The notes under the pieces were generated by a model. That model made no database searches, had not been told where the DNA came from, and was given only the letters and a program-made list of their open reading frames with translations. A stretch of DNA of 64,000 nucleotides from Fen-178 sp963722575 (lineage in GTDB: Bacteria; Acidobacteriota; Terriglobia; Bryobacterales; Bryobacteraceae): assembly GCA_963722575.1 (NCBI GenBank), contig CAVRNR010000022.1, positions 1,984,001-2,048,000 on the forward strand. Reading direction: 5' to 3'. How positions within the stretch are numbered: the first letter of the stretch is position 1; each line of letters starts with the position of its first letter. Position numbers and translations under genes: made by a program. Positions 15,884-23,304 of this stretch are shown one piece after another.

Positions 15884-17608
15884 ATGGTCAAGTTCCTCAT
15901 CGGTCTGATTACCGGCGTCCTGCTGGTGTTCCTGGGGTTCGTGCTTCTGCTTTTCGTCCTGGTCCAGTTTCGGGAGAAGCCGCCGCGCATTGCGGAGAAC
16001 TCCGTCCTGGTGCTGCGGCTGGAAGGCGATATACCCGAAAAGCCGCCCCTCGAGCTGCCTGCCTTCCTGGGCGCCGGCGGCCCCGTGCTGACGGTCGCCA
16101 ACGTCTGGATGACGTTACAGAAAGCCGCCGCCGATGCGCATATCAAGGCCATCGTGCTGGAGCCCGAAGGCCTCTCCACCGGCTGGGCCAAGCTCGAGGA
16201 GATCCGCGCCGGCGTGGAGCAGTTCCGCCAATCCGGCAAGCCGGTCTTCGCGTTCCTGCGGGAGCCGTCGGCGCGCGACTACTACGTGGCCCTGCCTGCC
16301 GAGCGCATCTATCTCGGCCCGCAAGAGCCCCTCATGTTGAAGGGCTTGCGGGCGGAGATGATGTACTTCAAGAAGACGCTGGAGAAGCTCGGCGTCAGCG
16401 TCGATGTGGAGCACGCCGGCAAGTATAAAGACTACGGCGACATGTTCACCCGGGCGGACATGAGTCCGGAAACCCGCGAGGTGACCACCAGCCTGGTCGA
16501 CGGCCTCTACGGAAACCTGGTGGCGCGAATCGCCGAGGCTCGGAAGAAATCGCCCGAGGAGGTGCGGACCATCATCGACCAGGGGCCGTTCACCGCGGCC
16601 CAGGCGCGCCAGGCCGGGCTGGTGGACGAGCTTCGGTTCGAAGACCAGGTGTGGGGCGAGCTGCGGGACCGGCTGCATGCGGGCGAACTGAAGAAAGTCT
16701 CGGCCGGCGAGTACACGATGGTGCCCATGGAGGCCGTGGGCCTGCAGGGCAAGAGCCGCATCGCCCTGGTCGTCGGCGAAGGCGATATCAGCCGCGGAGA
16801 GGCCGGCGACGACGGCTCCACCGGGAACAATCTCACGTCCTACGGATTCGACAAGCTGCTGCGGCAGGTGGCCAACGACTCCACCATCAAGGGCGTGGTG
16901 GTGCGCATCGATTCGCCCGGCGGCGAACAGGTGGCTTCCGACGAGATCTGGCGGCAGATGAACCTGCTCGGCAAGAAGAAGCCGCTGGTATTTTCGATGT
17001 CGGACCTGGCGGCTTCCGGCGGATACTACATCGCCATGACGGGCGACCCCATCGTGGCGTATCCCGAGACCCTGACCGGGTCCATCGGCGTGGTCTTCGG
17101 CAAGCCCAATCTGCACGGCCTTTACGACAAGCTCGGCATCACCAAGGATTCGGTTGAACGCGGGAAGCACGCCGGCATCGATTCCGACTACGCCTCGCTG
17201 ACGCCCGACGAGCGGAAGATACTCCGGGACGGAGTCGACGACAGCTATCGGGATTTCGTCTCCAAGGTGGCCGACGCGCGGCGCCGCGACTTCAACGACA
17301 TCGAGCCGCTGGCGCAGGGGCGCGTATGGCTGGGCTCGCAGGCCAAGGCGCGGGGACTGGTGGACGAACTGGGCGGCCTCGACACCGCCATCGAGCTGGT
17401 GAAGCAAAAGGCCCATATCCCCGCCGGCGAAAAGGTGAGCCTGGTGATGTATCCGCCGCGGCGCAGCCTGCTCGACATCGTCATGCGCCGGCCGCAGGAC
17501 GATGTGCTGGAGTCGAAGCTCGCGCAGGTCTTTGGCCGCATGCCCTTCCACGCCTGGATGAAGGGCGGATTCCTGCGCCTGATGCCGTATTGGGTGGAGG
17601 TGCGGTAG
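15884..17608 (+). CDS. sppA: Signal peptide peptidase SppA, 67 kDa type (protease IV)
   Basis: 574 residues with an N-terminal TM anchor (about 2-28, LIGLITGVLLVFLGFVLLLF). It has the long two-repeat form of SppA. The catalytic Lys lies in the first repeat (AGKYKDYGDMFTRADMS, equivalent to Lys209 of the E. coli enzyme). The nucleophile Ser lies in the second repeat (SMSDLAASGGYYIAM, equivalent to Ser409). It degrades leftover signal peptides in the membrane. A Shine-Dalgarno GGAG precedes the ATG. The metal exporter gene begins 1 bp after the stop, indicating cotranscription. Confidence 0.95.
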   Translation: MVKFLIGLITGVLLVFLGFVLLLFVLVQFREKPPRIAENSVLVLRLEGDIPEKPPLELPAFLGAGGPVLTVANVWMTLQKAAADAHIKAIVLEPEGLSTGWAKLEEIRAGVEQFRQSGKPVFAFLREPSARDYYVALPAERIYLGPQEPLMLKGLRAEMMYFKKTLEKLGVSVDVEHAGKYKDYGDMFTRADMSPETREVTTSLVDGLYGNLVARIAEARKKSPEEVRTIIDQGPFTAAQARQAGLVDELRFEDQVWGELRDRLHAGELKKVSAGEYTMVPMEAVGLQGKSRIALVVGEGDISRGEAGDDGSTGNNLTSYGFDKLLRQVANDSTIKGVVVRIDSPGGEQVASDEIWRQMNLLGKKKPLVFSMSDLAASGGYYIAMTGDPIVAYPETLTGSIGVVFGKPNLHGLYDKLGITKDSVERGKHAGIDSDYASLTPDERKILRDGVDDSYRDFVSKVADARRRDFNDIEPLAQGRVWLGSQAKARGLVDELGGLDTAIELVKQKAHIPAGEKVSLVMYPPRRSLLDIVMRRPQDDVLESKLAQVFGRMPFHAWMKGGFLRLMPYWVEVR

Positions 17609-17609
17609 A

Positions 17610-18548
17610 GTGCACTCCCACGCCCACAGCCATCGCGGAGCCACGGGGAGCATCCTGGGGTGGTCTCTCGCCGCTACCTTCTGCTTCGTGGCTGTCGAGA
17701 TATTCGCGGGAATTGAGGCCCATTCGCTGGCATTGCTTTCCGATGCCGGCCACAACTTCACGGACACACTGGCGCTGCTGCTCGCCTGGTTCGGTTTTTA
17801 CCTGGAAGCCAGGCCCGCCAACGAGATCAAGACCTACGGCTATCACCGCGCCGGCGTTCTGTCGGCGTTCGTGAATGCGCTGGCGCTGTTGATTCTCTCG
17901 GCCTGGATTTTCTACGAAAGCGCGCTTCGCTTGAGCCACCCGCGGGCCGTCCAGGAAGGCATCATGATGGCGGTGGCGGCCCTGGGGCTGGTCTTGAACG
18001 GCGGCATCATGTTGGCCTTGCGGCCCGCCAGCCGCCATGACCTCAACCTCCGCGGCGCCTTCGTCCACATGCTGGGCAACGCGCTGGGTTCGGTCGCCAT
18101 CGTCGCCGGCGCCATCGTCATCCGCTACACCGGCTGGGAGCGGGTGGACCCCGCACTCTCCATTTTGATCGGCATCCTGATCGTGTGGACCGCCTGGGAC
18201 ATCATCCGCGAGGCCCTGAATATTCTGCTCGAGGGTTTGCCGCGGGGCATCCACTTTCACGACGTGACTGCCGCCATGCGAGCTGTCGAGGGCGTGCTCG
18301 ATGTTCACGATCTGCACATCTGGAGCCTCGGTTCGAGCACGCACGCGCTCAGTTGCCACGTGCTGATCGCGGACGTTCCACCCTCGGCGAGCGACGCCAC
18401 GCTGCAAAGGCTGAATGCCATGCTCGCCGGGCGTTTCCATATCTCGCACACCACCGTCCAGTTTGAGCACGCCAGTTGCGCCATCTCGGAGAGCGGCTGC
18501 GCCATTCCCGCGCAAATGGAAAGCCACGAGGGGCACCCCAGCGATTAA
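17610..18548 (+). CDS. Cation diffusion facilitator, CzcD/ZitB-like zinc exporter
   Basis: 312 residues from a GTG start; the His-rich head MHSHAHSHRG, six TM helices and a C-terminal cytoplasmic ferredoxin-like domain (MRAVEGVLDVHDLHIWSLG) are diagnostic. Transport site residues are in TM2 (SDAGHNFTD, HxxxD) and TM5. In TM5 relatives have HxxxD, but here it reads HMLGNALGS, so the last metal ligand Asp is Asn. This may change metal preference or activity. The family exports Zn, Cd or Co by proton exchange. It follows sppA directly and is convergent with priA, with 25 bp between the stops. Confidence 0.92.
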   Translation: MHSHAHSHRGATGSILGWSLAATFCFVAVEIFAGIEAHSLALLSDAGHNFTDTLALLLAWFGFYLEARPANEIKTYGYHRAGVLSAFVNALALLILSAWIFYESALRLSHPRAVQEGIMMAVAALGLVLNGGIMLALRPASRHDLNLRGAFVHMLGNALGSVAIVAGAIVIRYTGWERVDPALSILIGILIVWTAWDIIREALNILLEGLPRGIHFHDVTAAMRAVEGVLDVHDLHIWSLGSSTHALSCHVLIADVPPSASDATLQRLNAMLAGRFHISHTTVQFEHASCAISESGCAIPAQMESHEGHPSD

Positions 18549-18573
18549 CAATCGGCAGCCGGCTCCGGCCCAG

Positions 18574-21009
18574 TCACGTCAGCGAAAGCGGGTCCACGTC
18601 GATGACTAATGCCGTGGCGCCCCACTTCCGCTCCAGGGCAAACCCGCGAATCCGCTGCAGCAGCTCGTTGAGCGCCGTGCGGCTGGCCGCCTTGATCAGA
18701 AACTGGTAGCGGTACTCATTCTTCACGCGCGCCACCGGCGCCTCCGCCGGCCCCATCACCCGGAGCTTTTCCGGGGCGCCCTCTGGGCCCGGGGTCAGCA
18801 GGATGGCCAGCTCGGAACTCAGGCGCATGGCCATCTCTTTCTTTTCGCTCCGCACCAGAACGTTGGCCATGGCGCTGAACGGCGGGTAGCGCATCATGCG
18901 CCGGAAGGCCAGTTCCTTCTCGTAAAAAGCCTGGTAGTCCTGCGCCGCCGCGATGCGCACCGCATAGTGATCGGGATTGATGGTCTGGATGAGCACGATC
19001 CCCGGCACGCTGCCGCGTCCGGCGCGCCCTGCCACCTGCGTGAGCAGTTGAAAGGTGCGCTCGGCCGCGCGAAAATCCGGCACGCCCAGCCCCACGTCGG
19101 CCGACACCACGCCCACCAGCGTGACATTGGGGATGTCGTGCCCCTTGGCGATCATCTGCGTCCCCACCAGAATGTCGTAGTTGCCCTCGCGAAAATCGTG
19201 AAGAATGGTCTCGTACTGCCGCTTGCCGGTCACCGTGTCGCGGTCCAGGCGCGCGATGCGGGCGGCCGGAAAGGCGTGGTGCAGATCCTCCTCCACTCGC
19301 TCCGATCCCAACCCCAGGAAGTAGATGTGCTCGCTCGCGCACTTCGGGCAGACGCTCGGAATCTTTTCGGCGTAGCCGCAGTAGTGGCACAGCAGGCGCC
19401 GGTCGCGCTTGTGAAAGGTCAGCGTCACCGAGCAGTTCATGCACTGGACGCGCTCGCCGCACGAGCGGCACGCCACAAAGCTCGAAAAGCCGCGCCGGTT
19501 CAGCAGCACGATGGTCTGCTCGCCGTTTTCCAGGCGCTGTCCGATGGCCTCCTCCAGCTTCCGCGAAAAGGTCGCCTGCTTGCGCGTTTCCAAAAACTCC
19601 TGCCGCATGTCGATCAATTCGACCATGGGCATGGGCCGTTCCTCGATGCGCCCCGGCAATTCCAGCAGCGTATACTTGCCGCGCTCCGCATTGTAGCGGC
19701 TTTCGAGCGAGGGCGTGGCCGAACCCAGCACCACGCACGCGCCGGCCTGCTGCGCCCGAACCACGGCCACATCGCGCCCGTTGTAGCGCGGCGTCTCTTC
19801 CTGCTTGTAGCTGCCGTCGTGTTCTTCGTCGACCACGATCAGGCCCAGGTCACGCACCGGCGCGAACACGCCGGACCGCGTCCCCACCACTACCGAGGCT
19901 TTGCCGGAACGTATGCGCCGCCACTGCTCGGTGCGCTCGACATCCGTGAACGCGCTGTGCAGAATGGCCACCCGGTCGCCGAATCGAAAGAAGAACTGGC
20001 CCGCCATGGCCGGCGTGAGGGCAATTTCGGGCACCAGCAACAGGGCGCTGCGGCCTTGCGCCAGCACCGCCTCGATGGCGGTGAGATAGACTTCGGTTTT
20101 TCCCGAACCGGTGACCCCGTGCAGCAGGAACGTTCGGAATTGGCGCGTGAGGATGGCGTCCCGAATCTGCTCGAAGGCCGCCTGCTGCGCCGCGTTCAGC
20201 GCGTGCCGGGCCCGCACCGGCACGGACGCCATCGCCACTGGCTCCGGCTTCAGCGACACCAGCCCCTTGCGCGCCAGGGAGCGCGCCGCCATGCTGGCGT
20301 TCTTGACCGTGCCTTCGAGCTCTTTCAGGTTATGCGAGCCGGGATGCAGCTCCAGGAACGCCCGCAGCTCCCGTTCCGGTTTATTCAGCTTCACTTCGCC
20401 GGCCATGCCGGCCAGTTCGATGCGCAGCCGCTCCGCGGGCGCGCGCAGCGGATCGCGATCCGTCTCCACCTGTTCGGCGGCGATGAATCCTCTGCGTTCG
20501 AGCGACCGCATCGCCTTATCCGCCAGCGGCAGCGCCTTGGCCAGATAGGCCGCCGAAAGCGGACGCCTGTCCAACATGCGCAGGATCTTCGATACGGGAT
20601 CGTCGGGCGAAGAGTCGAGCACAAGCTGGCGCGCCGCGTCGCGGCCGGAATCGGTCAGCGACCACACCTTCCCCCGCCGAATCTCCGACGCCAGCGGCAG
20701 CATGCCGCGCAGCACCTCGCCCAAAGGCGCGCAGTAGTAGCCCGCGATCCAGCGCCCCAGCGCCAGCAGCTCCGCATCCAGCACCGGCTCGGAATCGATC
20801 AGCCGGAGCGCCTCGCGCGCGGCCATGGGCGGCGGCTCGTCGTGGCAGCGCAGGATCACCCCCGTCAGCCTGCGCGCGCCGAACGGCGCCACGATGCGGC
20901 TGCCCGGCCGTACGCGGTGCCGCAGTGTTTCGGGCAGCGCATAGGTGAATGGCTGATCCATCGGCACCGGCAGGCTGACGTCGCAATACAGGTACGATCC
21001 CTCGGGCAT
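18574..21009 (-). CDS. priA: Primosomal protein N' (replication restart helicase PriA)
   Basis: About 811 residues from ATG 21009 (MPEGSYLYCDVSLPVPMDQP). The frame runs on upstream to 21156 but that part has no similarity. Order: 3' DNA-end binding domain (DVSLPVPMDQPFTYALPE), winged helix, helicase with Walker A GVTGSGKTEVYL and DEEH box (VVDEEHDGSYK), a zinc module with eight cysteines in four CxxC pairs (CRSCG, CMNC, CHYCG, CPKC), and helicase motifs V-VI (QMIAKGHDIPNV, TQVAGRAGRG). PriA reloads the replisome at stalled forks. The first 45 or so codons are duplicated at 23133-23288, on the far side of a 2.1 kb insert, so this functional 5' end and its upstream region may have been replaced. 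Confidence 0.95.
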   Translation of the reverse strand: MPEGSYLYCDVSLPVPMDQPFTYALPETLRHRVRPGSRIVAPFGARRLTGVILRCHDEPPPMAAREALRLIDSEPVLDAELLALGRWIAGYYCAPLGEVLRGMLPLASEIRRGKVWSLTDSGRDAARQLVLDSSPDDPVSKILRMLDRRPLSAAYLAKALPLADKAMRSLERRGFIAAEQVETDRDPLRAPAERLRIELAGMAGEVKLNKPERELRAFLELHPGSHNLKELEGTVKNASMAARSLARKGLVSLKPEPVAMASVPVRARHALNAAQQAAFEQIRDAILTRQFRTFLLHGVTGSGKTEVYLTAIEAVLAQGRSALLLVPEIALTPAMAGQFFFRFGDRVAILHSAFTDVERTEQWRRIRSGKASVVVGTRSGVFAPVRDLGLIVVDEEHDGSYKQEETPRYNGRDVAVVRAQQAGACVVLGSATPSLESRYNAERGKYTLLELPGRIEERPMPMVELIDMRQEFLETRKQATFSRKLEEAIGQRLENGEQTIVLLNRRGFSSFVACRSCGERVQCMNCSVTLTFHKRDRRLLCHYCGYAEKIPSVCPKCASEHIYFLGLGSERVEEDLHHAFPAARIARLDRDTVTGKRQYETILHDFREGNYDILVGTQMIAKGHDIPNVTLVGVVSADVGLGVPDFRAAERTFQLLTQVAGRAGRGSVPGIVLIQTINPDHYAVRIAAAQDYQAFYEKELAFRRMMRYPPFSAMANVLVRSEKKEMAMRLSSELAILLTPGPEGAPEKLRVMGPAEAPVARVKNEYRYQFLIKAASRTALNELLQRIRGFALERKWGATALVIDVDPLSLT

Positions 21010-21024
21010 GAACTTTTCAGGATA
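20881..21024 (-). repeat. priA 5'-end direct repeat, copy 1 (inside functional priA)
   Basis: This stretch, running from about 15 nt upstream of the priA ATG to about codon 43, is repeated in the same orientation at 23133-23288. The central 70 or so nucleotides around the start codon are identical between the copies and the distal end differs at scattered sites. Similarity starts abruptly upstream of the ATG (TATCCTGAA) and stops after the IVAPFG codons. Confidence 0.85.
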
Positions 21025-21370
21025 AAGCACCGCGAGCCCCCGGGGGGCCATCGGCGTCAAAACAGGTCCCCCGACACGCATCTTCGCGGGTTCTCCCATT
21101 GGAGCGTAATTTCCCAGATCGAGAGAGCGAAACTTGCGGCGGGCGTCGTTTCGCACATCTACGGGTCAGGGGTCTTCCGGCCAGGTGGGCAGCTTCGGCG
21201 TTTGGCGTCAACCGATCCGGTACCCGGACAGTACGGCTTTCGGCTCACCGAGTCCTAGATCTCTCCGGCTTAGGAGATGGGCAGATGAGCTGCAGCCGCA
21301 CTCCCCCCCGCGAGCCAACGAATCTATGCCATTGCAGCGGACCCCGACTTGGGCAACCTGTATGACCGCG
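21010..21370. other. Intergenic region upstream of priA, no gene seen
   Basis: About 360 bp between the priA start and the stop of the RelA/SpoT-like gene. Overlapping frames are open but none resembles a protein family and none has a good ribosome binding site. It must hold the present priA promoter, but I cannot point to convincing -35/-10 boxes. Confidence 0.5.
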
Positions 21371-22366
21371 TCAGCTACGGAATCGTACAACGGCAACATT
21401 TTTCGCGAAGTGTTCGAACTGTGACGCAACGGCGATACGCGCAAGACCTACGGCCGTGTACAGGCCCTTCAGATCTCCATGCGTCGTCGGGGGATCGATC
21501 TTCTCGCGTTCCAAAATGGCCGGTAACCACCGATTCACCGCAACCTCTATTTCGTTTAGCCTATAGATCCCGGCCTCCGTGAGCTCCAACAGAAACTGAG
21601 AGACTGTACCCGACGCGGTTTCGCTGATTCTGTCAGGGAATCTCATCTGCAGATAAGCAAACAGGGATTCCAGGTCAAGCTCAGAATACAGATCTGGCGA
21701 GGATGGCGGCTCTCCTGTAAGGTTGGCCCGTGTTTGATTCGCCGCGAAAAAGGCCTCGAACTGGCTATCAGCGACGTGAAACAGCGCGCTCAAGGCCTGA
21801 AAATCACGCCGGAGGTCTCTTGGCACTTGGGTGGGTAGTTTGTAGTCCAAATAGTGGGAGACGGTGGCCCAAGCGTGCATTCCGACCGTTCGGATCTGTA
21901 TTTCAAAAAGGAAGTCCTTCAGCGCCACACGCCCTATCCACCCGCCTACGTACTCTGGGCGGAGCTTCGCGATCAGCTTCAGGTCAAGGTATCCGAATCT
22001 GTCAATATCCTTTGACTCGAATTTGTCGTCCACCAAGCCGGGCAAGACCTGGAACTCTTTGCCAGCTGTTTGTGCAATGTCTTTGATCTGGGAGCGGAAG
22101 AGGCATACGACGCGCAGACCGAGGAGATCATTGACCTGCTCGAAAGTCTTACCAGTGCGTTTCATTTTATCCAGCAACGATTGCAAGGACTTCACCCGTC
22201 CGGTGACAGAGTCGATTTTGATGGATTCTCGGACCAAGGCGTCATTTAGAATACCCACTGCGTCTTTTCGAAGGCGGGTGCACAACGGCATCCAGTACTC
22301 ATATTTCCTCTGGATATCGGACGTATCAGTAACAAGGGTAGCGTTCCCATTGTCCAGCGGTATCAC
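21371..22366 (-). CDS. RelA/SpoT-domain protein (putative alarmone synthetase-like)
   Basis: About 331 residues from GTG 22366; TTG 22564 and ATG 22291 are other in-frame starts. The synthetase fold is recognisable: a leading helix with GRVKSLQSLLDKMKR, the strand DLLGLRVVC with its conserved Asp and Arg, FEIQIRT with the essential Glu, and HAWATVSHYLDYK at the end. There is no hydrolase, TGS or ACT domain, and about 150 C-terminal residues are helical and unrecognised. The loop that normally reads GYxSxH is GYLDLK here, so the conserved His is Lys. It could be a small alarmone synthetase, a toxSAS-type toxin with altered chemistry, or inactive. The upstream part of the long frame contains short tandem repeats of CCGAATTGGCC (22430-22480), which argues for the shorter start. 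It lies downstream of the ParE pair on the same strand. Confidence 0.7.
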   Translation of the reverse strand: MIPLDNGNATLVTDTSDIQRKYEYWMPLCTRLRKDAVGILNDALVRESIKIDSVTGRVKSLQSLLDKMKRTGKTFEQVNDLLGLRVVCLFRSQIKDIAQTAGKEFQVLPGLVDDKFESKDIDRFGYLDLKLIAKLRPEYVGGWIGRVALKDFLFEIQIRTVGMHAWATVSHYLDYKLPTQVPRDLRRDFQALSALFHVADSQFEAFFAANQTRANLTGEPPSSPDLYSELDLESLFAYLQMRFPDRISETASGTVSQFLLELTEAGIYRLNEIEVAVNRWLPAILEREKIDPPTTHGDLKGLYTAVGLARIAVASQFEHFAKNVAVVRFRS

Positions 22367-22589
22367 AATCTGTATGCGAGTATTGCGCTTCTGACGGCCG
22401 TGGTCAACTTTGAGGGCAATTCGGTAGGGAATTCGGTGGCAAGGCCAATTCGGTGGCGGCCAATTCGGTGGCAGGCAACGAAACTCCCCAATCACCTTGT
22501 CAAGGACCCGGATCGGAAAACCGAGGTAAAGTCGCTCTTCTTTAAACCCAAAGCAGCCGCACAATAAGAGGAACGGGAAACCCGCCCCA

Positions 22590-22892
22590 TCATTCGGCCC
22601 GATTCCGCCAATAACCCGGGCGACGACGTCCGTGGGCCACGGCTATCACTTCCACACCAGCGGCGGTTTCCCGAAAAACGAGGAGGTAGGGAAACCTCTG
22701 GGGCACCATTCTGCGCGTGCCAGAGGCGTATTCAGGAAACTGCCCGGGGTGATCTCCAATTCGTTCAATCGCGCGGTCAAGCTCATCCAAAAACATTTCC
22801 GCAGCCCGCATACTCCGCTGCCGATACCATTCAGTACCGGCTTCGGCCTCCTCCAAAGCGGCAGGGTGAATACGAACGGATGCGCTGGTCAC
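22590..22892 (-). CDS. ParE/RelE-superfamily toxin
   Basis: 100 residues. Pattern of the ParE/RelE fold: RIHPAALEEAEAGTEWYRQRS at the N-terminus, AAEMFLDELDRAIERI, then PGQFPEYASGTRRMVPQRFPY and the final strands LLVFRETAAGVEVIAVAHGRRRPGYW. Toxins of this group either poison gyrase (ParE) or cut mRNA on the ribosome (RelE). The Tyr-Trp ending (PGYWRNR) is more ParE-like. The start overlaps the antitoxin stop as ATGA, so the pair is translationally coupled. It lies inside the segment bounded by the duplicated priA 5' ends. Confidence 0.88.
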   Translation of the reverse strand: MTSASVRIHPAALEEAEAGTEWYRQRSMRAAEMFLDELDRAIERIGDHPGQFPEYASGTRRMVPQRFPYLLVFRETAAGVEVIAVAHGRRRPGYWRNRAE

Positions 22893-23122
22893 TGCTCTAG
22901 CCGGGACCGGAGACCGCGGCGCGCTTCCTCCCAGGGGATGAGATGAACTGCTCCGCTGTCGATCTGCTGAAGACGCTGATAGATTTCCTCCCGCCAGGCT
23001 TCTTCCGCGGCAGCGTCGACCGCTTGATCCAGACTACCAATTAAAGAGTCGATCAGCGCAGCGCGAACTTCAGGCGGTAGGGCCAGCGCGTCTCTTAGCA
23101 CTTCTGCCGCATCCCGTTCCAT
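22889..23122 (-). CDS. Addiction module antitoxin (TIGR02574/PF09720 type)
   Basis: 77 residues. The amphipathic core (LALPPEVRAALIDSLIGSLD) followed by WREEIYQRLQQIDSGAVHLIPWEEARRGLRSRL is the typical form of the putative addiction module component family, found directly upstream of ParE-type toxins. Its ATG lies only about 10 nt beyond the end of the priA duplicate, so its promoter must sit in or behind the duplicated priA sequence. The stop overlaps the toxin start. Confidence 0.88.
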   Translation of the reverse strand: MERDAAEVLRDALALPPEVRAALIDSLIGSLDQAVDAAAEEAWREEIYQRLQQIDSGAVHLIPWEEARRGLRSRLEQ

Positions 23123-23132
23123 GAATCCATTC

Positions 23133-23288
23133 TATCGCGGCCCAAAAGGTGCCACGATGCGGCTGCCCGGGGCGCGCGCGGTGCGGCAGTGTCTCGGGCA
23201 GCGCGTAGGTGAATGGCTGATCCATCGGCACCGGCAGGCTGACGTCGCAATACAGGTACGATCCCTCGGGCATGAACCCTTCAGGATA
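23133..23288 (-). pseudogene. Duplicated 5' fragment of priA (copy 2)
   Basis: Reads MPEGSYLYCDVSLPVPMDQP and onward like the priA N-terminus. After about 37 codons a 1-nt shift breaks the frame, and the IVAPFGPR part is seen in another frame before a stop. Homology includes about 15 nt before the ATG. With copy 1 it brackets the RelA/SpoT and ParE segment, as expected if an element inserted in the 5' end of priA and brought a replacement 5' end. Confidence 0.85.
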
Positions 23289-23304
23289 GCGAAGTAGGGT
23301 AGGG

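Noticed and set aside
18967..21258. 763-codon frame opposite priA
   Set aside because: Shadow of priA, very Arg/His/Gln-rich, no domain.
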